This document shows, piece by piece, positions 10,635 to 21,949 of a DNA stretch of 64,000 nucleotides. Made by a program: the position numbers and the translations under genes. The notes beneath the pieces were generated by a model. The model was not told where the DNA came from. It was given only the letters and a program-made list of their open reading frames with translations, and searched no databases. This stretch comes from Drechmeria coniospora (Eukaryota; Ascomycota; Sordariomycetes; Hypocreales; Ophiocordycipitaceae), in contig NC_054389.1 of assembly GCF_001625195.1 (NCBI RefSeq), positions 2,108,001 through 2,172,000 of the forward strand. The letters are read 5' to 3'. Each line of letters begins with the position of its first letter. Within the stretch, counting starts at the first letter, position 1.

Positions 10635-11107
10635 ACGAAAACTATACGAAGATACTTTGACTCGTACGAGTGCCAAGATTTTCTATCATTATCGCCTAGG
10701 GCGTATTCATTATCCATGCCATGACGGCGTTTCCCCTACCGGGTTCAATCTAACAAAAATGCAGCTATTCTATATGATAAAACTCGCCGCCAGAATGCTC
10801 GTGGTGCCATCTCGCGGCAGCCGTTTCCCGGTCAGGACCAATTTCCGGCCGCTTGGGTCAGGCGATGACGTGACCGTCTATGGTGCTGCTCGCGTCGTCC
10901 ATTCATTCATTGCAGGGCCTTGGCCACGTCGTCGATGGTCTCCAGGCCGCCCATTTCACCTTCTATTCTCCTCTCCAGATGCTGGAGAGGGGAGAGGATA
11001 GGGCCTCCGCATGCGGAATGTCATTATGCCGTTGGGTTGCCCACCCCGTCTGCCTGGGTGGAGCTGAGAGAAAGACGAGAGCTGGTTGCTTTCGTCTGCC
11101 CGGTTGC
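10635..11107. other. Convergent intergenic region between ASK1 and the small protein gene
   Basis: This stretch holds the 3' flanks of two convergent genes. I see no further gene, repeat or RNA. Confidence 0.5.
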
Positions 11108-11398
11108 CTAGTTGACGAAGCGCATGGGGGGCGTGGGGATGGTCTTGACCAGGGGTTCCTTCTTGTTCAAGCTGCGAGTGGAGGGCGTGGTGCTGCTCTT
11201 GCGGTCATTGGCGAATTTTGATGCGATGGAGCTGGTCTCGCTGCTGGTCTCGCTGCTGGGCTTGGAGCAGGCTGGGGAGTTCTTTGCGCTGTTGGGGCGG
11301 CTGGAGCCGATGATGTCGGTTAGGATCGACCTGGCGCTTTCGCGGTCGGCGAATGGACCGTAGGCACTGGTGAGCTTGGTAGAAGAAAAGAAAGGCAT
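11108..11398 (-). CDS. Small conserved-looking protein of unknown function
   Basis: An uninterrupted frame of 96 residues from the first in-frame ATG (11398) to a stop at 11108. The product starts MPFFSSTKLTSAYGPFADRE, followed by a short hydrophobic-polar segment (SARSILTDIIGSS). The rest is a Ser/Thr/Lys-rich tail (SSETSSETSSIAS, SSTTPSTRS) ending in PPMRFVN. There is no signal peptide, membrane segment or known domain. I do not recognise a function. The ordered N-terminus before a disordered tail, and an isolated frame in the right GC context, favour a real gene, but homologue evidence is needed. Its 5' leader carries a GGTGAT-type microsatellite (11413-11499) through which the frame stays open without an ATG. 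Confidence 0.5.
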   Translation of the reverse strand: MPFFSSTKLTSAYGPFADRESARSILTDIIGSSRPNSAKNSPACSKPSSETSSETSSIASKFANDRKSSTTPSTRSLNKKEPLVKTIPTPPMRFVN

Positions 11399-11412
11399 TT
11401 TGATGGGAGTTT

Positions 11413-11499
11413 TGGTGGTGGTGGTGGTAATGGTGGCGGTGGTGATGGTGGCGGTGATGATGGTGGCGGTGATGATGGTGGCGGTGATGATGATGATGG
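11413..11499. repeat. GGTGGC/GATGAT microsatellite
   Basis: Tandem units related to GATGGTGGCGGTGAT run through this stretch, ending in four GAT units. They lie directly upstream of the small protein gene that starts at 11398 on the minus strand, so they fall in its promoter or 5' leader. Confidence 0.8.
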
Positions 11500-12262
11500 C
11501 CGTTTGATTCACCGGTTACAGATGAGTGATGAAGCGTTGTCGATGGTCCGAATCCTCAGCCTGACGAGAAGAGACGACGCCCTCTTATACTCGTTGGAAG
11601 GCCGCATCGTGACGTCAAAGGCATCCTACCCAACGTCCCTACGTCCGATTTTTCTTTTGGGGTTGGAGTTGCAAAGCCACCGACGGAAACCGACTCGATG
11701 GTTGGCTGCATACGACGGATGCCTGGCTGGCGGCTCATATCCGGTGACTCACGAACCATGACGCACACAAGCCGGCATCCACGATGACAGGGGCCAGGGA
11801 CGAATGAGCTGCTTGGACATGCGGCTCAAGACGGCTGCTTAGGGTCCACACGGCTGACGAAGTGGACGCGCGGACAAGCTTTTCCAGTTCTGCTGCGTTA
11901 CCAAGCGCTTCCATGCAAGAAAAAGTTTTCAGGAAATAAAACAGTAAACGTCAGGGCCTTTTCTTGCTCGTTTCATTCACTGGGTTGTCACCGGAAAGGA
12001 GCGGCCGAAGACGAAAATAGAAGCAGAATGAATGGAAGCAGGGGCAGCGTATACGATGGGCCAGTGAAAAGTCTTTCCCTACGATTCTCTGCCGTCTTGA
12101 GGTTGATGTCGAGGGATCTCGAGGGTCGCCGTGAGCCAATTATGTGATGATCGAGTCCATATACATTCTCAAAACCATCGTGTTGCTATCAAAGCTTTGC
12201 ATGTACTCGCTCTTGCCCTTGTGCTTGCACACGTACGAGCTGACGTGCCAAGCGACTATGGG

Positions 12263-12611
12263 TACGGGAAGGCACCTACATGAGCATACGCATATGCATA
12301 CAAGTTCGCGTACGAAGGTGTATAATTCAACTGGGATATAGACAATTCCGTTCCCATTCAACGTACCAGAGTCGACGCAGGGGGCGGTGTCCAGCCGGGT
12401 CATGATGGAGGCCTAGCCAGATAGGCAGCCAAGTTACGGGAAGGCGCCTACATGAGCATAGGTATAGGCATGCAAGTCCAGTACGAATTCGTGCAGGTGT
12501 ATGAAATAACGGAATATAGACAATTCCATTCCTGACCAACGTGCCGGAGGCGGCGCAAGGGGCGGTGTCGAGTCGGGTCACGATGGAAGCCTAGCAGGCC
12601 AGGCAACCAGT
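12263..12611. repeat. Diverged tandem duplication, two ~172-bp copies
   Basis: Copy 1 (12263-12434) and copy 2 (12435-12611) share blocks in the same order: TACGGGAAGGC, CCTACATGAGCATA, ATATAGACAATTCC, GGGGCGGTGTC, CGGGTCA and GATGGA(A/G)GCCTAGC. Many differences are transitions, but single-base indels also occur. On the minus strand both copies can be read as short similar peptides, which simply reflects the DNA duplication. There is no flanking target-site duplication and no transposase frame. Confidence 0.8.
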
Positions 12612-13441
12612 TTTCTCATCGGAAGTGAGTCAAGCAACTGAAACTTGATACTATACTTGCACATTTACTCACACCAACGTGCCCTTCAGCTCCATCCGGG
12701 CTTAAAAAAAAACTGTTGGTCAGACAAGGCAGCGCCAAATACTACGTGGTTGTCCAAGGTTGGAGCACCGTGCCGTAGCCGCCGCGGGGCCGTTTGCCGG
12801 CCGGCTTGGCCCTTGCCGCTTCACACCGGACGGGCTGCGCCACGCCGTTGTGGTACGTACCTAGGGTAGGAAGATTGATTCCTACCGTCATAAAGTGCAA
12901 GTAGGTGAATACAGAACAGTCAGTATATGGCTCCAAACTGCGACGACATACTTTACACATGTACAAGTATACTCCGTATTACAAGTACCTATCTGTCTAC
13001 TTGTACGATGGGGTCCAAGATTTCTCTCCTTTTGGAATGGATTCACATGTGTACTGTATAGTTCAGCGCACTCGGAGCAGGCAGATGTAGCAAAGCTAAT
13101 TACTTGTACAGCAGGCGTAAGTACGGAGTAATAATTGGTATCATTACTCCGTACTGTGCTGCTGCATACTTAAGTACTCCGTATCGTTTTGGTATCAGGC
13201 ACAGTACTTACATGTACATGTACTCCGTACTTGTAAGTAGTTGTAATAGCTGTAGTACTCCGTACTTGCACTGTCCTGTAGTCAGTCAACCCACCTTGAC
13301 CCACTCGTCAACGGCGGGGCAGAGAAGCAAGATGTGCTTATCGATAACAACCTACCAACCCTCCCATCTCAGAAAATTTCCAGTCCGCCGTGCTGCCTGT
13401 GATGTGCCTGCCGTCGACGACGACGATACGACAGTGCAGCC

Positions 13442-16400
13442 ATGGATCAGCAATTGCACAAGCCGCACCGCAAGTCCAAATCCAAGGACAAGGACAAGGC
13501 CAAGCACTCGGGAGGTACGTGCAGGGTGGAGCGCAATCATTGAACCAACCCAACCCCCGAGGCCTTCTGCTGACGACGACCTCGTCGCTCCCAACTCTAG
13601 ATCCTAATCCCAAGGCCTTTGCCTTTTCCAAACCAGGCAAGCTTGCCAAGCAGGCCGCGAGATCGCAGGATGTATGTCTCACCTTCCTACCTGCCCCTTC
13701 TCTAACCAGAGAATCCTCACTGACCTGCCCTCCCCCCCCCCCTCATCCAGATCAAGGAACGACGACTCCACGTTCCCCTCGTCGACCGTCTGCCCGATGT
13801 CGCCCCGCCGCGCCTCGTCGCCATCGTCGGCCCTCCCGGCGTCGGCAAGACGACTCTCCTCCGCTCGCTCGTCCGTCGATACGCCAAGGAGACCATTTCG
13901 GACCCCCAGGGCCCCATCACCGTCGTCACGTCCAAGAAGCAGCGACTGACCTTTATCGAATGCCCCAACCAGCTCGAGGCCATGGTCGACGTCGCCAAGG
14001 TCGCCGACATCGTCCTCCTCATGATCGACGGAAACTACGGCTTCGAGATGGAGACGATGGAATTCCTCAACGTCCTCGCCGCCACCGGCATGCCCGGCAA
14101 CGTCTTCGGCATCCTCACCCACCTCGACCTCTTCCGCAAACCCCAGGCCCTCAAGGATGCCAAGAAGCGGCTGAAGCGCCGGCTGTGGACCGAGCTGTAC
14201 CAGGGAGCGCACCTCTTCTACCTCTCAGGCGTCATCAACGGCCGCTACCCGGACCGCGAGATCCACAACCTGTCACGCTTCGTCTCCGTCATGAAGAACC
14301 CGCGCCCGCTCATCTGGCGCAACGCCCACCCGTATGCCATCGTCGACAGTTTCCGCGACATCACCCACCCGGCCAAGATTGAGCAAGACCCGAAATGCGA
14401 TCGATCCGTCGTCCTTTCCGGATATCTCCGCGGCACAAACTTTGCCGCCGACGGCCAGCGCGTCCACGTCGCCGGATTAGGTGACTTTACCGTCGCCAGC
14501 ATGGAGGTGCTTCCGGATCCATGTCCGACGCCGGCAATGGAGCAGGCCATGGCCAAGGTCACCGGCAAGACCGGACGCCGAAGGCTCGATGAGAAGGAGA
14601 AGAAGTTGCACGCGCCCATGTCGGATCGAAGCGGCCTCAAGATCGATGGCGATGCCATCTGGATCACGAGGGAGAAGGGCTTCACCTTTGACCAGTCCAA
14701 CGACGCCGAACGCGGCGAAGGCGAGGAGATGATGATTGGCCTGCAGGCCGAGCGGAGGCTGCTTGGTCAGACCGAGGAGGGAGTCCAGCTCTTCTCCGGC
14801 GGCGACAAGCTGAAGGAGGTCGCCGCCGACCAAGACAACGGCAGAAAATCACGGAGGAAGGCTCGATTCGCCGACCGTGACGGCCAAGACGACCAGTCAG
14901 ATGTCAGCAACGACGACGTTGATGACGACGACGCTTTCGTTGGCGGCAGCGACGACGAGGATGGGTCGGATGTTGACGGCGACGAGTTTAGCGAGAACAA
15001 GGTCGGCGTCATGTTTCGCAAGGACACCGACAAGGCACACGGCGATGAGGATCTTGCCTTTGCCGACAGCGACTCGGACCTAGGCTCCATCTCCGACCTC
15101 GACGAAGACGACGACGGCGGCGACGACGACGAATTCGATTCCGACGAGGAAGCAGCCGCCGTACGGTGGAAGGACGACCTCGCAGGGAAAGCACACAAGT
15201 TCCATAGCAGGAGACGGCCCTACCACACTGGAAATTTGGCGCGGTACATGTACGATACCTCCATAACCCCCGAGGACGCCCTCAAGCGATGGAGAGGCGA
15301 GGACGATGAGCCGGTCGAGGAGGACATCGAAGCCGATTCCGACGACGAAGCCTTTTTCAAGAAATCGTCCCAGGAGAAGCAGGACGCAGCCGAAGACAGG
15401 TCGATTCCCCTATACGACTACGAGGACTTGGCTGCCAAGTGGGCGGCCAAGGACAACGTCGACGCGCTCCGGAAGAGGTTCACAACGGCATCGGCGGCAG
15501 GAGAGCATGGAAGTGACGACGATGACGACGATGGTGACGATGCCGTCGGTGACAGCGACGACGACGACGAGGGTGACGGCGTCTTCGAGGATCTCGAGGC
15601 CGATGCCGCCCCTCAGCAGCAGTCGGCAGACGATATCGCCGTCGAACGCGAAAAGAACGCGAAGCGGAAGGAGGAGCTCAAGTTGCGCTTCGAGCAGGAG
15701 GACAGAGAAGGCTTCCTCAACGACAAAGCCAATGCTCGGCGAGAAGGCGGCGACCTGCAGGAATTTGGCGAGGATCAGTGGTACGACGCGCAAAAGGCCA
15801 TGATTCAGAAGCAGCTCGATATCAACAAGGAGGAGTTTGAGACGCTCGACGACGGGCAGCGGACCGCCGTTGAAGGATACCGGTCGGGTCAGTACGCCAA
15901 GCTCGTGCTCGAAAACGTGCCGGCCGAGTTCGTCGAGAAGTTCAATGCCCGACTCCCCGTCGTCGTCGGCGGCCTGACAGCTACCGAGGATCGTTGGGGC
16001 TTCGTCCAGGTGCGCATCAAGCGTCACAGATGGCACAAGAAGATCCTCAAGACGAACGACCCCCTCATCTTCTCCCTCGGCTGGCGCCGCTTCCAGACGC
16101 TGCCCCTCTATAGCATCTCCGACTCTCGCACCCGCAACCGGATGCTCAAGTACACGCCCGAGCACATGCATTGCTTCGGTACCATATACGCGCCTCTTGC
16201 CGCCCCCAACACGGGATTCGTCTGCTTCAACTCCTTCTCCCCCGACACCCCTGGCTTCCGCATCGCCGCCACCGGCAGCGTCCTCAGCGTCGACGAGTCG
16301 ACCGAAATCGTCAAGAAGCTCAAGCTCACCGGCGCGCCCTACAAGATCTTCAAGAACACGGCCTTTATCAAGAACATGTTCAACTCGGCGCTCGAGATTG

Positions 16401-17083
16401 CCAAGTTCGAAGGTGCCTCCATCAAGACCGTCTCCGGCGTCCGCGGTCAGATCAAGCGTGCTCTGTCCAAACCCGAGGGCCACTTCCGCGCCACCTTTGA
16501 GGACAAGATTCTCCTCAGTGACATCGTCTTCCTGCGGGCCTGGTACCCGATCAAACCCCACCGCTTCTACAACCCGGCCACGAACCTCATCGGCTGGCAA
16601 CCGATGCGGCTGACGGGTGAGGTTCGCCGCGACCAAGGCATCGCCACGCCCCAGCTCAAGAACAGCCAGTACCGTAAGATCGAGCGCGAGAACCGTCACT
16701 TCAACCCTCTGCGTGTCCCCCGCGCCCTGGCCGCCGAGCTGCCCTTCAAGTCGCAGATTGTCGAGGCGAAGAAGCAGAAGAATCAGACGTACATGCAGAA
16801 GCGTGCCGTTGTCCTCGCTCCGGGTTCCGAGGAGAAGAAGGCGCGGGCGGTGATGCAGCAGCTGCTCACCGTCCGCAAGGATGCCGCCGAGAAACGAAAG
16901 GCCAAGAAGGACGAGAACCGGGCGGCGTTCAAGAAGAAAATGGCCGAGAACCTCGAGAAGAAGGAGGCAAGGGAGAAGAGAGAGACCAAGGAGTTTTGGC
17001 GAAAGAACGGGAGGAAGAGGGCCGCCACCGGAGGAGACGACGACCTGGGCGGAGGCGGCGGCGGCGGCAAGAGAAGGAAGTGA
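13442..17083 (+). CDS. BMS1: Ribosome biogenesis GTPase BMS1
   Basis: Three exons (13442-13514, 13601-13671, 13751-17083; introns 86 and 79 bp) give 1158 residues. Bms1 is the GTPase of the nucleolar SSU processome that works with Rcl1 in 40S pre-rRNA processing. The N-terminus is Lys/His-rich, then NPKAFAF and KQAARSQD. The G1 P-loop is GPPGVGKTT (from residue 75), and the rest of the GTPase domain includes GPITVVTSKKQRLTFIECPN and ILTHLDLF. The middle third (about residues 380-660) is acidic and Asp-rich. The conserved C-terminal Bms1/Tsr1 domain contains GFVQVRIKRHRWHKKILK, SLGWRRFQTLPLYS and FYNPATNL. A Lys/Arg-rich tail ends in a poly-Gly stretch and KRRK. Length is close to the family norm (about 1150-1200). 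Splice sites were chosen to keep these motifs in frame. Confidence 0.96.
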
Positions 17084-17964
17084 GCGAGTTTCGCCAGCTG
17101 CGCTGTTCCCTGCAAATCTACTTTCTCTCATATTCAAGCATCCCTACCCTACCTACCACCTACACCCGCTGTATATATTTGTATTCAAAGCCAGAGTCCA
17201 TCCAACCTTCCAACTGCGGGACAAGTCCAGAAGCGTGATGGTATTCCGACTCTCTGCTGCGTTTAAAACGCCATCCCATCACCGATCTATCTGAATATTC
17301 TGCCCCATGGTTGTGCGTGTCCCCATCGTGCAAAGGGGAAAACGTATAGATGGTCTGCACGGCAGTCGTCCCTCGTCCGGCCCGTCATCGTAGACACTTT
17401 GCAATCTCGTTGCGCTGCCGTCGGTATCCAGGACAGACACGGAAGTATCGCCGCGCAACGTCTTCTTAGCGTCATATTATGCCTACTGCTGAGAATACCT
17501 GATGCAGCCGTCGACCGGAAAAGACCATAAAAGCACACTCATACATTCTCCATCATAACACACAGAGCAGGTTATCAACTCGACGCCCCAGTTGCTGAAA
17601 GCACGTTCATGAATAGGATTAACTCCTCAGAATCGCAATCGCCAAGCAACCTCCGAACGCTTGTCCTACAAAACCCATTTCCCGCCGCCGCTTACGACTC
17701 CAAGCTGCATGGCAAGCATTGCTGCTGCATCACCGATTTTCAACTTTGTTTCGAGCGGCCCCAGCAGCCAAAAGAGTGGAGGGCAAGCAGACCGATTGCA
17801 GGGGAGGCAATGATGTCAACATGTTCTGCCCACGCCGTGCGAGTACGAACGAAGCTTGTCCAAGGAGGGTGTGCCTCGAGGACAAGGTTCAGTCATTGTC
17901 CTGCCAGGCCAGCCATGCCTTCTTCTCAGCTCGATTTCTCGTGGAACTTGTTGTGGCGGGCCAC
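17084..17964. other. Convergent intergenic region between BMS1 and the reticulon gene
   Basis: This contains the 3' flanks of the two convergent genes. I see no gene, RNA or clear repeat. It is poor in the GTAC words that mark most other spacers here. Confidence 0.5.
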
Positions 17965-19360
17965 CTAGAGAGCCACCAGCGGCTGCTTCTCGGCCGCAAC
18001 AGGAGCAGAATTCTTGAGGCCAGCGCCTGCTGCGTCGCCGAGGTCGGGCAGAGCGACCTTTCGGGGCTCCTCCGTCGGGGGGGCGGGAAACTCGGGCTTC
18101 TTGGCAGGGATGGGCATCTCAGTCTTCTTAGCAGAGACGGGGGGCTGGGGGCTCTTGGTGACGGGGGCAGGCTTCGTCGAGGCGGCCGGGGAGGCGCTGC
18201 GGCCACGGAGCATCTCTTGGACCTTGCCAGTGTAGTCGCCGGCATACTGCTTTCCCATGGCAGTCAACTGACCAGCCTGCTTCTGAGCAACGGTGCGGAC
18301 CTGGGCGGTTTGGGCGTTGATGACATCGGAGGCGTTCTTGAGGTGGTGGTCGATGAGCTCCTTGTTGGAGGAGTAGATGAGGGGCGCCAGGAAGGCAACG
18401 GTGGTTCCGATGAGAGCGAGAGCCCAGTAGGGGACCAGCTTGACGAGGAAATAGGAGATGAAGGCAGCCATGGCCGCCTGCGAGCGATTAGCACAAGTCA
18501 AGGATGCCGTCAGGAGGAGGAGATTCCTACGGCGGAAGAAGTAGCGATGTTCTCGGCGAAGAGAATTCGCTGGCCCTCGATGATGAAGAAGTTGACAAGC
18601 TCGTGGGCGTCACCAATGATTCTATCAAGGGTCGCTCGCGAGACGGTGTAGTATCGGCGGGGACGCATCTGGGTGGCGAGGCCGTGGTTCAGGACGAGCT
18701 TCCCGGCAGCCTCGGCACTGATGGTGACGGCGAGCGTCATCCAGGACAGCTTCAAGGCCCAGCGAATGACGTCGAGGTACCTGGCGGCAAAGATGAGGGA
18801 GACGATCGAGGCATAGGCGATGGCAGAAGCACCTTGGCCGGTCAGCATCCCATAGCGGTCGCGCGTGGGGCCCCGTCAGTGAGCAGCACTTACGAGGGTT
18901 CTTCCACGACAGGAGCTCCGAGAAGAAGGAGTGGTAGTGCGTCATGGGTTGGCCATTGGCAGCAGGGACGGTGGACGACTTGCGGGAAGCGGCGAGGTTG
19001 GAGAGGTCAGCCGAGGCCTTTGCAGCTTCGTTCTTGGCATCCTGTGCAAGCGGCCCTGCAAGAGTATTGTGAGCATTCGTCCCGTCAAGGCTCGGCAGGC
19101 GAACGAACGAACCATTCGACACGTTCTTGTACATGTCAGGGGCATCTGTCTAGCGTCAGCAAGAGAAAGAGCGGCATTCCATGGCGGGTTCTGATGCCAT
19201 GGACGTGGGTTGCCGATGACATGTGAAAACTGATTTCCGTCAGCGCTGAGGGGGAAAGGAGAAGGGGGTTTGGGCATCTGCGACGAACCGTACTCATCTT
19301 GGACGTGGCAGCGAATGAGCTACCGTTGACGGCCGATGTCGCGTCAAAAGAGTCAGCCAT
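17965..19360 (-). CDS. Reticulon-domain ER-shaping protein (RTN1-like)
   Basis: Proposed exons on the minus strand are 19360-19324, 19145-18894, 18832-18531 and 18477-17965 (introns 178, 61 and 53 bp), giving 367 residues in frame. Reticulons insert hydrophobic hairpins into the ER membrane and curve tubules. The reticulon domain begins at LLSWKNPRASAIAYASIVS, with the first hairpin around FAARYLDVIRWALKLSWMTL and the second around FISYFLVKLVPYWALALIGT. YSSNKELIDHHL then leads into an Ala/Gln-rich helix, and the tail is Pro/Lys/Ala-rich. The three downstream exons are well supported by frame and motif. The first exon and its 178-bp intron are less certain; an extra small exon could lie inside that intron. 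Confidence 0.85.
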
Positions 19361-21949
19361 TGCAGAGTTTGGATATCCCTGAGGAAAAAGATTGCTGCGG
19401 TGCGGTGCAGTCGGTTGGTTTGTGCCAGGTGAATAAACAAGGCGAGGTGGTAGGTTCTGGTAGGTTTTCCAGCGGGCTAATTTCAGTCAGAGACCAGCAC
19501 GGACGGTACGCAAGTACAGGCAAAGCAAAGCACAATTACTGTGGGGAGGGGAGGGAGGAGGGACGACAAGTGGGTGGTGGGTGGTCAGCACGAAACTGCG
19601 GGACGACGGGGGAGCTCATGGACGCAGCAGCGTGGAGAAAACCCGACGAAGGCAGAGGAAAAGAGGGAGAGGGGAATGACGAGACTGTGTCGTACCTGGA
19701 GCTGCAGATTGAGTGCGACGAGGAGATGGGGGTTGACGTGAGAGAGGAGACAATGTGAGGACGAGGATGAGGATGAAGAGGAAGAGGAGGAGTGGCCGCG
19801 AGAGAGGAAACGAGAGGCAGAGGTGTGCAATGATAGCGGATCGTTCGAGGCAGGAGTCGAATCGGGGGGGGGGAGGGCGGATTGGGGGGGGGGGGGGGGG
19901 GGCGCGACTTGTCCGCAGGTGACGCAGCTGCTGATTCTCAAGCTCGTTTCTCCTTGCCGGTGGAGAGGTAGCATGTGCGCTCGCTACCAAGCACTTACTT
20001 ACTTGCCGTACGGAGTACCTACGGTGTACTTACAGTAGGCCTATTACCTTGATCTCGATGCCTGGTGCACAGTACGGCGTACGGAGTACATGTACATACG
20101 TAACACAGACACAAAACATCAAACACGGCAGAGCTGCGTGCTTGGAAATGGTGGAGGCACATATGATTCTAGGTGCCTTTTCGTCCGTGTACATGTACCT
20201 CCAAGTGCTAAGGTGTTCTCTGCTGCGGCAAGTACATGTACTGTGGGAAGGGACTGTTGCTCCGCGGCGGTACCAAGTGCGAGGTACCTGGCACGCGACA
20301 CCGAGATGCTTCGTAGTCAGGGACGTAAGTACTGGGTACCGCAGAGCTAGGTACCTCCCAAGCCCCCCCACACTTCTCTCCGTTGTATCCTAGGTAACGA
20401 GGCCACAGGCGAGACGACACGACAGCCCACCCACCTGTGGCTGACCTGACCAGCGACGCAGGGGGGCCCTATGACAATTTACCACGCCGCCAGCAAACCA
20501 GCAGACAGCTTGCTTCTCATTCGTCCTGCACCAAGCAGTCGTTACTAGTATACATGTGGTTAACTATGCGTAACAGTGCAGGCAGTAATACTCCGTACAG
20601 TACGAGACTGTCGAGGGCAGATGTGGCGGTGCCCGCACTTGACACTGTGCTTGCTTGCCTGCCGGAGCTTGCTTGTACTGAGCATCTGGTGGTGGTATAC
20701 ATGCACTGTAAGTACTCCGTATTTGCATCGGTATGCACTGTATTACTCCCTACATGCGCGCCCATCGTGCAAGCTGCACGTACAAGATGCGCACCGAAGC
20801 TCATCAGTATTCACGTCGATCAGCAACCCGCGGCAGCACGAGGCAGCTTCTATAGCCTCTAGACCTATAGCACCGTGCATGTGCTAGGCACGCACGCTGA
20901 AAATGCATAGAGCGAACGTCATCGCCCGGTGCATGGACAATCATCAACCGTGATGATCTCATTGCGGACCGTTCGCTTCTTCGGCGAAAGAATTGGCTCG
21001 TCCTCGGAAGAGCACCTTTGAAGGGAAAAAAGACGCCCACAAGCACACACAACGTGCACACAACGTGCACACACGCGAGAGGGTGTCTCACTCAGTCAGT
21101 CATACGCGCCCATCGGCCACGAGCGCACCATCGTCATATGATGGCACCAGCAGCCCGGCCCTCCCTCTGACGCTGGCCATTTGCCGTTGGAGTGACGCTG
21201 ACCGCTACAGAGGCGCACTGAATCCCTGCCGCCAAAGAATGGTCGGACGGCACGTACGTACGTAAAGTACACTGACACTGTGCACGCATTACTCGGTCGA
21301 CGCACATCGCACGCGTCGCTTTTCGGGTCATGTCATCCACGGCCCATGGCCATCTCCATCTCCATGTCATGACGTGTCATGATCCCCAGCTCCCTCCGAC
21401 ACATGCGCCGGTTCTCACTCGTACTTGCGAGCAGCCATCGGCACCGGGTCATCCTCTTCCCCCCCCCCTCGACGTCCCAGCACCTCACGCTGCACTTGGC
21501 GAAGCTGGATCCACGTTCGGCGGCCCATCATGGTGACAAGCTGCGCGCACGCGGATGTGCGTCTCTATCGGCCATGTCCTATTGCCTATTCCCTTGAAAC
21601 TCCGTGCTAAGCTGAAGCTGCTTCCTGGCCTTGTTTCCCTCGACAATCTAAGCCTGACAATGATGATACCGCAAAAGAGAGTTCGCACACATGACGCAGT
21701 CTAGGATGGCTTCCCTTTCCCCATCCAAGGCAATGGTCCCGCCCCGTCCCCCGGTATGCCGTACCTTCTTGGCCGAAATCAGATACCAACTGGCCCGGAA
21801 GCAGGGGCCTGTCGACATGGGCAACCGTCGAAACGGAACGGCGGCCGCGGGAGGAGGAACGAACTGCGCAACTGATAAATGCATGCTGTGGCAGCACGAG
21901 GCAGTCGACCGAGTATGCTCGGCCAGCTCTTTCGTGCCATCGCCCACCG
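19361..21949. other. Gene-free spacer with long poly-G and GTAC-rich blocks
   Basis: No frame here looks like a gene. The reticulon promoter and 5' leader should lie at the left, with a purine-rich strand from about 19540 to 19900 ending in a G19 run. GTAC-rich stretches at about 19990-20360 and 20520-20760 hold exact dispersed-motif copies at 20008, 20079 and 20589. From about 20900 onward is the 3' flank of the TBC gene; I see nothing specific. Confidence 0.5.
19884..19902 (+). repeat. Poly-G tract, 19 bases
   Basis: An uninterrupted run of 19 G on the + strand, preceded by a second G-run at 19864-19873. It lies about 520 bp upstream of the reticulon start. Its exact length in the genome may be unreliable. 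Confidence 0.8.

Larger units (their letters stand above)
11399..13441. other. Intergenic region with microsatellite, tandem duplication and GTAC-rich block
   Basis: I see no supportable gene in about 2 kb. The region contains the trinucleotide-like microsatellite (11413-11499), the diverged ~172-bp tandem duplication (12263-12611), and a GTAC-rich block (about 12950-13280) with exact TACTCCGTAC/GTACGGAGTA copies at 13121, 13145, 13221 and 13256. The right end is the BMS1 promoter. Confidence 0.55.

Noticed and set aside
10741..10770. GGTTCAATC word resembling a tRNA T-loop
   Set aside because: The flanks do not form a five-base T-stem and no D- or anticodon arm lies at the right distance.
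12140..12581. Two similar short frames on the minus strand that look like paralogous peptides
   Set aside because: They follow from the tandem DNA duplication at 12263-12611; neither has a credible start, intron or domain.
15410..17137. 575-codon frame on the minus strand opposite BMS1
   Set aside because: It is antisense to a conserved coding exon and its Leu/Gly/Val/Asp-rich product mirrors the GC-biased codons of BMS1.
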